From positions 1 through 33,324 of the IMG/VR virus record IMGVR_UViG_3300037796_000302: a DNA stretch of 33,324 nucleotides. One strand, 5' to 3'. The notes beneath the pieces are model-generated. The model did no database searches, was not told the DNA's origin, and saw only the letters and a list, made by a program, of their open reading frames with translations. Below, piece by piece: positions 1 through 7,618 of the stretch. Position numbers and translations under genes: made by a program. The stretch comes from a virus. Numbering within the stretch: the first letter of the stretch is position 1; each line of letters starts with the position of its first letter.

Positions 1-324
1 TGTAATCTCTTCATATATTTTTTTAGTTTCAACATTATTATCATTGGGCTGGGGTTTCTTTGTCGTATATAATATTTCAGGTTTTTTTGATATTATTTCT
101 TCGAGACTTTTTTCTGTTTTTTCATTTGCTTCATCTCTTATTTTGAAATTTCTTAACTGTTTTCTCCATTCAAAAACTTCTTGTAAATTTTTTATTTCAA
201 TATCAGCTAATTGTGACCAATCTGTTGACTGAAGATGATGGCGTTTTCTTGCTTTCAAAGATGTTATAAAATCTTTTTTTTGTTTTTCAGTTTTACTGGT
301 TTTTATATTTCTAATTTTTTGCAT
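1..324 (-). CDS. Tail-assembly-chaperone-like protein, C-terminus cut by window edge
   Basis: The frame opens with ATG at 324 and runs off the left edge without a stop, so at least 108 residues are present. After a basic start comes a segment around residues 25-60 with the pattern R-x3-L-x2-TDW-x-QLAD ... EW-RKQLR. This is the signature I associate with phage tail-assembly chaperone / fibre-assembly proteins (the Phage_tail_APC type, 'DWxxLxD ... WxxyRqaLR'). The rest is Lys/Glu-rich and probably helical. It is the last gene seen in the fibre cluster and lies 21 bases after the preceding fibre gene, which fits a helper for folding or attaching those fibres. Family assignment is from motif memory only. 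The missing end could change the picture. Confidence 0.55.
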   Translation of the reverse strand, partial: MQKIRNIKTSKTEKQKKDFITSLKARKRHHLQSTDWSQLADIEIKNLQEVFEWRKQLRNFKIRDEANEKTEKSLEEIISKKPEILYTTKKPQPNDNNVETKKIYEEIT

Positions 325-345
325 AAGTTAAAATTATAACAATTT

Positions 346-1932
346 TTAATTTGTTAACTCCCAAGAAACTTCTACAGAAGCACTTGTTGACTCACCTGTT
401 ACATCATCTGAAATATCAAACGATACAATGGCATTATGGAAATTACTTGGACAACTGCTTGTAGTTGTGCCTGAGTAATTAACAGTGGCACCTGAAGACG
501 TAATATTAACACTTATACTTCCACATAGACTGACACCACTAGACGTACATCCAGTATTTGTAATTGTATAACTACCCGATCCTCCACTTACAGACAACGT
601 TCCGCTCAATGATGGTATAGTATATGGATCATTTCCTACCACACAAACTGTAGCATAATTATCATCATTCGACGACGCCTGTAAAGGTGGTAGCGAACTT
701 GGTGTAGGTGTTGGAGGAGGTGTTGAATCCGGTGATGACGTTGGTGTAGGTGTTGGAGGAGGTGTTGAATCCGGTGATGACGTTGGTGTAGGTGTTGGAG
801 GTGTATCACCAAGCTGTATATGATTAGTTCTAAATGTAAAATTGGATGATGCCGTATTTGATAGTGAATCTGTTACAGTAACTTGGCCATATCCAGTAAC
901 ACTCAAATCAGGAACTGTGCGTGTTCTTGAAAGTGTTGGCGTTGCTGTAGTAGAGTCAGTGATGTTAAACGAAGCTCCTCCCGTATATACCCAATTATAT
1001 GTGTAAGGTGGAGTGCCGCCACTTACACTATAATGAAATCCGCTAGAGAGATCAAGTGTTGCTATACATAGACCAGTATCAGCAATACAGGATGCTTCAA
1101 ATGGATCAAATGTTGTAATCACTAAATCTGAAGCGCCTGAATTAGATGGTGTTGGTGTTGGTGTTGGTGTGTTAGAAGCATTCGGCGTTGGTGTAGGTGT
1201 GGGTGTAGGTGTATCTGGTGCTCCCGCTGAAGACGTTGGTGTAGGTGTTGGAGTTTGTGTAGGCGGTGGATCAGGAGTTATTAATGTGCCTGTATTATTG
1301 TTATCTTTCAAGCCTACTATAAGATAGTTGGCCACACCCGCTGTTCTAAATCCTTGTCCTGAATAAGTATATTCCATTGTAACATTTGCCATATCATCTG
1401 TACGACATTCCATTTCATCTATTACATCTAATTGGTTAAAAGGAGAGACAATCCAGCTACATTCTTCATATGGAAAAGTATAACCGGATTCTGAAACTGG
1501 TTGTGGTATTTGCTCACCATCTACAATTTGACCCCAATTAGCGGCTACTTCTTGTCCCAATACTTCAATAGGGTGCCATTCACCATCATAAAACACATAT
1601 GGTCTTCCGCCAACTTCTGGTCTATCATCGCTTATATTAAACCATACTTGACCTTCTAAAGGCTTTCCTGTTGATAACAATGAATCACCATTTATTTCAT
1701 CATCTTCAATAGATATTATTTGACTATAGTCTGGGGTTCCTTGAATTGAAGGATCTTCGGGTGCTGCAAAATTTTCTAATAGATGTACAAAGTTTTCATT
1801 TAAATCTCGGCCATATCTTAAACGAGTAAACCCGAATAAGGTAATATCAACTAGATCAGAAATTTCTTCCTTTTCGCTGACGGTTACAATTGGTAAATTT
1901 ATATCAGTAAATTCTAGTCGATAGTCGGCCAT
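346..1932 (-). CDS. Fibre-like virion protein with Thr-Pro linkers and two Ig-like domains
   Basis: The protein has 528 residues in four parts. Residues 1-215 are a domain shared with three neighbouring genes. It includes 'YGRDLNENFVHLLENFA', a 'GQVWFN ... YDGEW' hairpin motif, '[15 protein letters not shown]', 'FPYEECSW' and the closing 'ANYLIVG-x-NNN'. Next is a Pro/Thr linker, then a SprB/PKD-like Ig domain with 'SGGTPPYTYNW'. A second linker carries a 14-residue repeat (PTPTSSPDSTPPPT), followed by a C-terminal Ig-like domain ('GGSGSYTI ... SFDISDDVTGE'). N-domain, flexible stalk and Ig head is a plausible fibre or adhesin layout, but no receptor specificity can be read. It is the only paralogue with two Ig domains. 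It starts 3 bases after the 58-residue ORF and probably shares its late promoter. Confidence 0.7.
   Translation of the reverse strand: MADYRLEFTDINLPIVTVSEKEEISDLVDITLFGFTRLRYGRDLNENFVHLLENFAAPEDPSIQGTPDYSQIISIEDDEINGDSLLSTGKPLEGQVWFNISDDRPEVGGRPYVFYDGEWHPIEVLGQEVAANWGQIVDGEQIPQPVSESGYTFPYEECSWIVSPFNQLDVIDEMECRTDDMANVTMEYTYSGQGFRTAGVANYLIVGLKDNNNTGTLITPDPPPTQTPTPTPTSSAGAPDTPTPTPTPTPNASNTPTPTPTPSNSGASDLVITTFDPFEASCIADTGLCIATLDLSSGFHYSVSGGTPPYTYNWVYTGGASFNITDSTTATPTLSRTRTVPDLSVTGYGQVTVTDSLSNTASSNFTFRTNHIQLGDTPPTPTPTSSPDSTPPPTPTPTSSPDSTPPPTPTPSSLPPLQASSNDDNYATVCVVGNDPYTIPSLSGTLSVSGGSGSYTITNTGCTSSGVSLCGSISVNITSSGATVNYSGTTTSSCPSNFHNAIVSFDISDDVTGESTSASVEVSWELTN
670..805 (-). repeat. 42-bp tandem repeat in fibre linker
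   Basis: Two almost identical 42-base units, plus partial flanking copies, encode the 14-residue repeat PTPTSSPDSTPPPT inside the fibre gene. The unit is a multiple of three, so copy-number changes would keep the frame. Confidence 0.8.
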
Positions 1933-1935
1933 GTT

Positions 1936-2112
1936 TTATCTCACCCGTTCTTCTATTTCAAAATCATCTAGCTTTTTTCCAATTATTTCTGGAGAATATT
2001 CATTATCATCAATTTCATAAATTCTCAATCCCTTTTCAGAGCATATTTCTTCACTCGGTTTCCCTGTCGAACTTGCCGTTATTATTCTATCGGTATTAAC
2101 TAATATATACAT
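1936..2112 (-). CDS. Small hypothetical protein, 58 residues
   Basis: ATG at 2112, TAA at 1936-1938. The protein begins MYILVNTDRI, is acidic towards the end and contains 'EEICSEKGLRIYEI'. An AAGGAT ribosome-binding site lies just upstream, and a late-promoter box (AATAAATA, 2139-2146) sits 26 bases before the start. Both argue that it is real and that it heads the transcript for the fibre gene beginning 3 bases after its stop. I do not recognise the family. A small beta-rich virion or fibre-accessory protein is possible, but that rests only on position. Confidence 0.7.
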   Translation of the reverse strand: MYILVNTDRIITASSTGKPSEEICSEKGLRIYEIDDNEYSPEIIGKKLDDFEIEERVR

Positions 2113-2138
2113 AACTTATCCTTGATGTAATATCTCCT

Positions 2139-2146
2139 ATTTATTA
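2139..2146 (-). promoter_or_regulatory. Late promoter box AATAAATA
   Basis: Minus-strand AATAAATA, 26 bases before the 58-residue ORF. It matches the T4-type late box (N)ATAAATA and overlaps the stop region of the next upstream gene. Confidence 0.65.
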
Positions 2147-2752
2147 ATAAACTGAAGTACCTAAATTATTATTTCTCTGTATTCCAATAATAAGATAATT
2201 TGCAATCCCTTCGATTTGTCCAAATGTTGAATTATTATATGTCATGGTAACTGTACTATCTACGGGATCACTATAACAGTTTACAGAAGTAAATCCAATT
2301 GCATAGCTAAAGGGCGCTACTGACCATATGCATTCTTCATAACTAAAATTATATCCTTCTGGAGATGTGGGTAATGGTAATTGCTCTCCATGTCTTATTT
2401 GACCCCAGTTAGCTGCATATTGCTGCCCCTTTTCTCCATAAGGAATCCACAAATCATTTTCAGCGTCATAAGAATATAAACGTTTATTGGTTTTATTAAA
2501 CCATAATTGACCTTCTACTGGATTTGACAGACGACTTTTTGACAGTGCATCATTTGGAAGGTCTTGATCAACATTTGATGATTCAACAGCAAAGTTTTCT
2601 AAAAGGTGTAATAAATTTTCATTGACATCTTTTCCCCATTCCAAACGAATTCTGCCGGGAAATTTAATACTATAGTCTTCATTAATACCAGTTTCTTCAA
2701 CTTCTATTGGCTGTTTTGAAGCATCGGTAAAATTTATATTATATGTAGTCAT
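2144..2752 (-). CDS. Fibre-like paralogue, N-terminal domain only
   Basis: The 202 residues correspond to the shared N-terminal domain of the fibre paralogues and nothing else: 'WGKDVNENLLHLLENFA', 'GQLWFNKTNKRLYSYD', 'AANWGQIRHGEQLPLP', 'FSYEECIWSVAP' and 'ANYLIIGIQRNNNLGTSVY' followed by the stop. The other paralogues enter their Thr-Pro stalk right after this NNNLG point, so the gene ends exactly at a domain boundary. It has its own late promoter (2778-2785). It could be a short fibre, a capping subunit or a partner of the separately encoded C-domain gene just upstream. A truncated relic is less likely because the reading frame and promoter are intact. Confidence 0.7.
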   Translation of the reverse strand: MTTYNINFTDASKQPIEVEETGINEDYSIKFPGRIRLEWGKDVNENLLHLLENFAVESSNVDQDLPNDALSKSRLSNPVEGQLWFNKTNKRLYSYDAENDLWIPYGEKGQQYAANWGQIRHGEQLPLPTSPEGYNFSYEECIWSVAPFSYAIGFTSVNCYSDPVDSTVTMTYNNSTFGQIEGIANYLIIGIQRNNNLGTSVY

Positions 2753-2777
2753 TTATAATCTTACTTTCAATCTTAGA

Positions 2778-2785
2778 TATTTATT
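2778..2785 (-). promoter_or_regulatory. Late promoter box AATAAATA
   Basis: Minus-strand AATAAATA, 25 bases before the start of the 202-residue N-domain protein. Spacing matches the other late boxes in the window. Confidence 0.65.
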
Positions 2786-2806
2786 CAAAATTTCATTTTC
2801 ACTAAA

Positions 2807-3292
2807 TTATACAATTTCCCAAAGTATGGTCAATCCTTCAAAAGCAACATCTCCAGTCACATTATCAACTATACGAAACGAAACTACAGCATCATGATAT
2901 CCACTTTCTAATGGACAATTCTCATATACTTTTTCGGGAAATTTAATCATTGCATTATCAGAACCTGTTTCTACAATTATATCTTCACAGATAGAAGTTC
3001 CCTGTGAATGGCAATTCTCAAATGATATAGTATAATCACCTGAACCACCATTTACTACAAATGAAGATTGAAGTTCCGGGATTGCTACTGAACCACCGGT
3101 GCAAGTAGATATAAAAGATGAATTGCTTCTATCTACTGTTGTCATTAAATTATTAGATGATGGTGTTGGTGTTGGGCTGGGATTAGGCTCAGAGGGTGAG
3201 GGTGAAGGTGGTGATTCAGAATCATCCGAAGAGCGTAAAACCGCAACTAATATCATAATAGCAATTATGACTAAAACTATTAATATATCCAT
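2807..3292 (-). CDS. Membrane-anchored Ig-like (fibre C-domain) protein
   Basis: 161 residues. Residues 3-20 form one uninterrupted hydrophobic segment (MDILIVLVIIAIMILVAVL), which is a signal anchor or a poorly charged signal peptide. Then come a Ser/Asp/Pro/Thr stalk (about 21-48) and a C-terminal Ig-like domain (about 60-161). That domain shares 'GGSGDYTI', two Cys flanking it, 'YHDAVVSFRIVDNVTGD' and a final 'W-E' with the C-domain of the 528-residue fibre. It therefore carries the fibre head on a membrane anchor instead of the virion-docking N-domain. A strong AAAGGAGAT ribosome-binding site precedes the ATG, 17 bases after the upstream fibre gene. A role at the cell envelope (exclusion, decoy or assembly) is inference. 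It could also be an accessory virion protein. Confidence 0.65.
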   Translation of the reverse strand: MDILIVLVIIAIMILVAVLRSSDDSESPPSPSPSEPNPSPTPTPSSNNLMTTVDRSNSSFISTCTGGSVAIPELQSSFVVNGGSGDYTISFENCHSQGTSICEDIIVETGSDNAMIKFPEKVYENCPLESGYHDAVVSFRIVDNVTGDVAFEGLTILWEIV

Positions 3293-3309
3293 TTTTATCT
3301 CCTTTTAAA

Positions 3310-4665
3310 TTATTGTATTTCTCCTATGCAATTTATATCTTGTGTTCTAGAACAAGTTATCGTATCTGTTGCAACTTCACCTGTTTCATTATCAGTTATA
3401 GTTACAGTAAATGTAGCCGTTATTGTGGCACTACCACTCCAACTTTGCTGTGTTCCACCCGAATTACCTGTGTAACTCAATATAGCCTGTGAATTTGTCG
3501 TTCCTGATGAGCCACAGGAAGCAGTTCCATCAACCACACTGCCAGTTGAACTTCCTGATGGATTGCTGCATGTAACTTGTGAAGTATAATTTCCTGATCC
3601 ACCATTAACATTAAATGAAGGTGAACCCACATTAATGTCATTATTATATTCTACGTTACAAACAGTTGGGAACAGCGGTGCTGGGTCTCCCAAACAACTT
3701 CCAAAGGAAACCGATAGCGGCTGTAATGGGCTATTAGATGGCGTGGGTGTTGGTGTGGGCGTATTTGTTGGTGTAGGTGTAGGTGTAGCCGTTGCTGTAG
3801 CCGTTGCTGTAGCCGTTGCCGTTGAAGTAGGTGTGGGTGGTGGTGGTGCTCCCTCAGAAGTAGACGGTGTAGGTGTAGCGGTATTTGTCGGCGTTGGTGT
3901 AGGCGTGGTTTCCTCGCTGCTTGTAGGTGTAGGTGTGGGTGTTGGCGAACCGCCGATTGGGCTTGATGGTGTGGGTGTAGGTGTCGGAGAAGGTTGATTA
4001 GTAGGTGTAACAGATGCTGTTGGAGTGGGTGTCACATCAATAGGTTCCCTCTGTACACCAAGATTATTGTTTCCTCTAATACCAATTATTTGATAATTTG
4101 CAACCCCTGAAGTAAGAGTGCCACTGCCGCTCTCCTGAAATTGAAAAGTTACGTTTCCTTCTGAATCAGTATAACAACGCATATAATCTATTTCTGCTCC
4201 ATAATTTGATGGAGCCACAACCCAACTACATTCTTCATATGGAAACACATAACCAGTTATATCACTAACAGGGCGTGGTATTTGTTCACCGTGGGAAATA
4301 GTTCCCGAATTACCTGCAACATCTCCAATTTGTTTTAAAGGTTTCCACAATAAGCCGGTAAAAAAGTAAATTCTTTGATTTGTTGTATTATACCAGAATT
4401 GTCCTGCTGTTGGTTTCGATAATACATTCTTTGTAGTATTTTTAGGGTTAGGATTGCCGGGATTATCAGGATCTTCTGGAGATGCAAAATTTTCTAATAT
4501 AAATAAAGCATTTTCATTAAAAACTTCACCATACTCTTCTCTTCTCTTACCTATAAGGGTAATATCTAGACTCTCATCATCTAGTTGTTTTCTCAAAACA
4601 ACAATACTGTTAACATTTTCATTTGTTTTTCTTATTTCATAAGAAGAGTCTTGACACTGAGCCAT
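3310..4665 (-). CDS. Fibre-like virion protein with Thr-Pro/Ala-Thr linker and Ig-like C-domain
   Basis: 451 residues. The N-domain (about 1-206: '[17 protein letters not shown]', 'GQFWYNTTNQRIYFF', 'GNSGTISHGEQIPRP', '[12 protein letters not shown]', '[17 protein letters not shown]') is followed by a long low-complexity stalk (about 210-320) of PTPTPT runs and an AT-dipeptide run encoded by repeated 12-base units. The C-terminal domain (about 325-451) carries 'NGGSGNYTS' and 'TFTVTITDNETGEVATD' and is richer in Cys than in the sister genes. Its N-domain is very close to that of the 468-residue paralogue upstream, which suggests a recent duplication, whereas the C-domains differ more. It has its own late promoter (4692-4699). 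Probably a tail-fibre or decoration protein. Confidence 0.7.
   Translation of the reverse strand: MAQCQDSSYEIRKTNENVNSIVVLRKQLDDESLDITLIGKRREEYGEVFNENALFILENFASPEDPDNPGNPNPKNTTKNVLSKPTAGQFWYNTTNQRIYFFTGLLWKPLKQIGDVAGNSGTISHGEQIPRPVSDITGYVFPYEECSWVVAPSNYGAEIDYMRCYTDSEGNVTFQFQESGSGTLTSGVANYQIIGIRGNNNLGVQREPIDVTPTPTASVTPTNQPSPTPTPTPSSPIGGSPTPTPTPTSSEETTPTPTPTNTATPTPSTSEGAPPPPTPTSTATATATATATATPTPTPTNTPTPTPTPSNSPLQPLSVSFGSCLGDPAPLFPTVCNVEYNNDINVGSPSFNVNGGSGNYTSQVTCSNPSGSSTGSVVDGTASCGSSGTTNSQAILSYTGNSGGTQQSWSGSATITATFTVTITDNETGEVATDTITCSRTQDINCIGEIQ
3735..4035 (-). repeat. Thr-Pro / Ala-Thr low-complexity stalk DNA
   Basis: Runs of GGTGTAGGTGTN-type hexamers encode TPTPTP, and a 12-base unit (GCCGTTGCTGTA on the plus strand) in three near copies encodes ATAT. 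The in-frame repeats are likely to change length by slippage. Confidence 0.75.
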
Positions 4666-4691
4666 TTATTCCACCTAATATCTATTGTGTA

Positions 4692-4699
4692 TATTTATA
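4692..4699 (-). promoter_or_regulatory. Late promoter box TATAAATA
   Basis: Perfect T4 late consensus TATAAATA on the minus strand, 26 bases before the 451-residue fibre gene. Confidence 0.75.
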
Positions 4700-4704
4700 A
4701 GCAT

Positions 4705-6111
4705 TTATGCGAATATTTCATATTGTAATGTAACACTAACATTAACTGTCTCTCCAGTTACAGTATCAGAAACTGTAACTGTTTCTGTCGAATATGTTTG
4801 AATTCCCGTATTGGAACATATCTGTGTAGTATTCCAACTGAAAGAAGATGGCGATATTGAATAATTGCCGGAACCTCCACTAGCATTGACAGTACTACTA
4901 GAAACAGACCATGAGAATGAAAAATTAACTGAATTTCCTGCTTGTCCAAAGCAGCTATCAGAATCTGTTATAGTGGCATTAGAAGCCGAAAGTGGAGGAT
5001 ACGTCGGTGATGGTGTTGGTGTATTCGACGGTGATGGTGCCGGTGTATTCGACGGTGATGGTGCCGGTGTATTCGACGGTGATGGTGCCGGTGTATTCGA
5101 CGGTGATGGTGCCGGTGTATTCGACGGTGATGGTGCCGGTACCGCTGTAGCAGTTGCTGTATTAGTTGGTGTAGGTGTTGGTATTACGACTTCAGAATTT
5201 GATGGTGTAGGTGTTGGTGTAGGTGTTGCACTTTCACTAACCGATGGTGTAGGTGAATTAGACGGATCAGGTGTATTAGATGGTGTTGGTGTAACGCTAC
5301 TTGTCGGTGTAATTGATGGCGTCGGTGTCACACTACTCGTTGGTGTAGGTGTTGGTGTACTTGTAGGTGTAGGAGTAGGTGTTGGTGTACTTGTAGGTGT
5401 AGGAGTAGGTGTTGGTGTACTTGTAGGTGTAGGAGTAGGTGTTGGTGTAACGCTACTTGTAGGTGTAGGTGTAGGTGTAGGTGGCATTGGAGTAATTCTA
5501 TTCCCAAGATTATTATTATCTCTTATGCCAATTATTTGATAGTTTACAATACCTGAAGTATACGTTAATGATCCCGATTCTCGATATTCAAATGTTACAT
5601 TAGCAGAAGAATCGGTATAACAACGCATATAATCTATTTCTACTCCATAATTTGATGGAGCTACAACCCAACTGCATTCTTCATATGGAAACACATAACC
5701 TGTAATGTCACTAACAGGCTGAGGTATTTGTTCACCATCTGCTATTGTTCCAGAATTACCTGCAACATCTCCTATTTGTTGTAAAGGCTTCCAATTTGTC
5801 CCATCAAAGAAATATATGTGATGACTTGTACTATTATACCAAAATTGTCCGGTCGTGGGGTTTGATAAAACAGAATTTGTTGTAGCAGTAGTATCAGGGT
5901 TTCCAACATTACCAGAATCTTCTGGTGCTGCAAAATTTTCTAATATGAACAACAAATTTTCATTAAACGTTTCTCCATAGTTTTTTCGACGATCCCCCAC
6001 TAGACCAATATCCAAACTAGAAGTATTTAATTCATTTATGTCAACTTCTATAATTTCTTCATTAGAATTTGTTTTTCTTATTTGAAAAGGTACATCTTTA
6101 CAAAGAGACAT
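4705..6111 (-). CDS. Fibre-like virion protein with longest Thr-Pro minisatellite stalk
   Basis: 468 residues. The N-domain (about 1-207) has the same landmarks as its sisters ('[17 protein letters not shown]', '[15 protein letters not shown]', '[15 protein letters not shown]', '[12 protein letters not shown]', '[16 protein letters not shown]'). The stalk (about 210-385) contains three copies of the 10-residue [10 protein letters not shown] repeat and five copies of the 8-residue PAPSPSNT repeat. The C-domain (about 386-468) is Ig-like with 'GGSGNYSI' and '[16 protein letters not shown]'. It lies first in the fibre array behind a GATAAATA late box. Tail-fibre or head-fibre are equally possible; it has no catalytic motif and no signal peptide. 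Confidence 0.7.
   Translation of the reverse strand: MSLCKDVPFQIRKTNSNEEIIEVDINELNTSSLDIGLVGDRRKNYGETFNENLLFILENFAAPEDSGNVGNPDTTATTNSVLSNPTTGQFWYNSTSHHIYFFDGTNWKPLQQIGDVAGNSGTIADGEQIPQPVSDITGYVFPYEECSWVVAPSNYGVEIDYMRCYTDSSANVTFEYRESGSLTYTSGIVNYQIIGIRDNNNLGNRITPMPPTPTPTPTSSVTPTPTPTPTSTPTPTPTPTSTPTPTPTPTSTPTPTPTSSVTPTPSITPTSSVTPTPSNTPDPSNSPTPSVSESATPTPTPTPSNSEVVIPTPTPTNTATATAVPAPSPSNTPAPSPSNTPAPSPSNTPAPSPSNTPAPSPSNTPTPSPTYPPLSASNATITDSDSCFGQAGNSVNFSFSWSVSSSTVNASGGSGNYSISPSSFSWNTTQICSNTGIQTYSTETVTVSDTVTGETVNVSVTLQYEIFA
5006..5142 (-). repeat. 24-bp minisatellite, about five copies
   Basis: The plus-strand unit GACGGTGATGGTGCCGGTGTATTC is repeated head to tail about five times with almost no differences. 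It encodes the 8-residue PAPSPSNT repeat. The nucleotide near-identity shows recent expansion or homogenisation. Confidence 0.85.
5341..5452 (-). repeat. 30-bp minisatellite, three copies
   Basis: Three identical 30-base units encode [10 protein letters not shown] within the stalk of the 468-residue fibre. They are built from shorter GGTGTAGGTGTN subunits, which also flank them. Confidence 0.85.
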
Positions 6112-6135
6112 TTTTTATAATTCATTTAGTATTTT

Positions 6136-6143
6136 TATTTATC
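6136..6143 (-). promoter_or_regulatory. Late promoter box GATAAATA
   Basis: Minus-strand GATAAATA, 24 bases before the 468-residue fibre gene. It sits in a palindromic TTTATTT-TTGAT-AAATAAA context, so the transcript of the preceding gene might also pause here. Confidence 0.65.
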
Positions 6144-6189
6144 AAAAATAAAGAAGACCTCTTACTTTAACGAATGGACATTGTTAATA

Positions 6190-6888
6190 TTAAAGTCCCA
6201 TTTCTTTGATCATATTAAGAATGGATTTTCTTTTCTTTGGACGTTTTTTAAATATTTCATTCCACTTTTTAGGATTTGTATATTTTTGAATGTGTTCTCT
6301 GTCAGATGCAGATGCTCTTTTAATTAAAAAATCTTTAAACTTATCACTATTCAAAAAAAACCATGGTGATATTTTTCTACTTTTGACTAATTTAGAAACA
6401 TCATCAGAGTCTAATTCATCAAAAACTTCACTTACATCAATGTTTAAACCTTCAGCTAATGTATAAATCGTATCAACAGAAATTTCTATTTGTTTATTAA
6501 CTGGAATATACTCATCATAAATTTCCATAAAAGTTTCATAAGTTTTTAAGTTTGACCAATCTCTTGGCGATAACTTAAATTGATTACACACTTTAATATA
6601 AGTCTTTTTACTAGGAATGGAATGTTTTTTAGCAAATTCAATAAACCTTTGAAAAGCTTTATAATGTATTGAATGTATAAATGTATGTTCATCAACATAT
6701 TTTACACTGCGTCCGTTAGAGCGTAACCAGAACAAATATAGTTTATACATTCCCATTCCTGTGGGTGTTTTAGTTATATTGTCATAACGTTTTTTAAATT
6801 CACAACCAGATTCCAAATGCTTTTTAAGATTTTTCTCATTAACATATGTTTTTGAGCAAAAATTACATTGATTATAAATTGGAATCAT
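6190..6888 (-). CDS. Hypothetical protein with N-terminal C2HC zinc finger
   Basis: 232 residues. Residues 8-30 carry C-x2-C-x12-H-x4-C in a sequence with the look of a classical finger ('CNFCSKTY ... LKKHLESGC'). The remainder is helical and basic, with many aromatic residues ('KLYLFWLRSNGRSVKYVDEHTF') and a basic C-terminus (KKRPKKRKS). I do not recognise the family by function. A nucleic-acid-binding role is plausible from the finger and charge. The start overlaps the gp62 stop by ATGA, so the two are translationally coupled and it belongs to the clamp-loader operon. No early or late promoter is seen directly before it. Confidence 0.6.
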   Translation of the reverse strand: MIPIYNQCNFCSKTYVNEKNLKKHLESGCEFKKRYDNITKTPTGMGMYKLYLFWLRSNGRSVKYVDEHTFIHSIHYKAFQRFIEFAKKHSIPSKKTYIKVCNQFKLSPRDWSNLKTYETFMEIYDEYIPVNKQIEISVDTIYTLAEGLNIDVSEVFDELDSDDVSKLVKSRKISPWFFLNSDKFKDFLIKRASASDREHIQKYTNPKKWNEIFKKRPKKRKSILNMIKEMGL

Positions 6889-7313
6889 ATAGCTTTCTTT
6901 ATTTTATTTTTTAATTTATCTTCATAACCCATTTGCTCTAAAATTTCGTGAAGGTCTTCTTTTTCTAGTTCTTCTAAAGCACGCTCCGCATCTCCAGCAG
7001 TGATATTATAATACTCAGATACCATCGATATCAAATCTTTATTGAACTTTTTTGGTCTTTTAATCCATGAGTATCTTTTTTGAGTCCCATCAGAGCAACA
7101 ACATGCAAGATAAAATAATAATTTTTGTTCTTTATGCAATGCAAAAATCATAGGATTTAATAATTCATTTACCAACAAGACCCTTTTAGCATCCGTAGTA
7201 TAAGAATACCATTTGTTTATCATGAATGGTGAAAATGAATCCATGAATTCAGGATCATTCGCAAGTTTTATTTCCTGATTATCTATTCTTTTAAGCTGTT
7301 CAAATAAATCCAT
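6885..7313 (-). CDS. 62: Clamp loader small subunit, gp62-like
   Basis: 142 residues, shorter than T4 gp62 (187). In T4, gp62 joins four gp44 ATPase subunits to load the gp45 sliding clamp. Visible features that fit are 'SPFMINKWYSYTTDAKRVLLVNELL' near the N-terminus, an aromatic/Cys-rich helix and 'RYSWIKRPKK' in the middle, and a C-terminal 'ISMVSEYYN ... AERALEELEKEDL' segment. This is the layout of gp62 in marine T4-like phages. Position supports the call: it follows gp44 with only one small gene between. It overlaps the upstream stop by one base (TAATG) and the downstream start by four (ATGA). There are no ATPase motifs, as expected for this subunit. Confidence 0.75.
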   Translation of the reverse strand: MDLFEQLKRIDNQEIKLANDPEFMDSFSPFMINKWYSYTTDAKRVLLVNELLNPMIFALHKEQKLLFYLACCCSDGTQKRYSWIKRPKKFNKDLISMVSEYYNITAGDAERALEELEKEDLHEILEQMGYEDKLKNKIKKAI

Positions 7314-7618
7314 TATCTTTTTAATTTAATGATTTTATCACAAAATTTGCATTCTACGTGCGTTCCCTTGTGTACAAGGTAATCTTTTGGATGTACACAT
7401 TCCTGAACCATTGTTTGGCGCAACTCTGCAATTTTATCCATAATCGGCTGCTTCTCTTCATACAGTTCAATAATCTTATTTTGAATTGGCTCTAATTCTT
7501 CAATTAGAGCATCGAGTTTCTTTTTCTTTCTTCTCCATGCTAGTTTAGCATCATTTTGACTATAACCTGCAACCGTGTCAAGGTCTTTTTTTACATCTTT
7601 TTCTGTTAAACGTTTCAT
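7313..7618 (-). CDS. Coiled-coil protein with C-terminal Cys/His cluster
   Basis: 101 residues. Lys/Glu-rich helix from about 25 to 75 (coiled coil likely), then 'CVHPKDYLVHKGTHVECKFCDK', a possible zinc ribbon with ligands among C-H ... H ... C-x2-C. The ATG follows the gp44 stop directly (TAAATG), and the stop overlaps the gp62 start, so it is translated as part of the 44-x-62 unit. The family is not known to me. T4 lacks a gene at this place between 44 and 62, so this is an accessory of the clamp-loader operon. A DNA or clamp-loader-associated function is only inferred. Confidence 0.6.
   Translation of the reverse strand: MKRLTEKDVKKDLDTVAGYSQNDAKLAWRRKKKKLDALIEELEPIQNKIIELYEEKQPIMDKIAELRQTMVQECVHPKDYLVHKGTHVECKFCDKIIKLKR

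Noticed and set aside
44-232. Plus-strand 62-residue ORF at the left edge
   Set aside because: It lies opposite the better-supported minus-strand tail-chaperone-like gene, which has the motif and codon pattern of the neighbours.
2144-3292. One fibre gene split by a frameshift or stop
   Set aside because: The C-domain gene lies upstream of the N-domain gene in transcription order and has its own anchor and ribosome-binding site.
3635-3997. 120-residue plus-strand ORF with GVGVGVAVAV runs
   Set aside because: Same antisense effect of the stalk repeats in the 451-residue fibre gene.
5006-5452. Regular repeats that could suggest a CRISPR array
   Set aside because: Units are directly tandem without unique spacers and encode an in-frame peptide repeat.
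4865-5539. 224-residue plus-strand ORF rich in GVGVGV
   Set aside because: It is the antisense reading of the Thr-Pro stalk repeats (PT on one strand reads as GV on the other); no ribosome-binding site and no independent domain.
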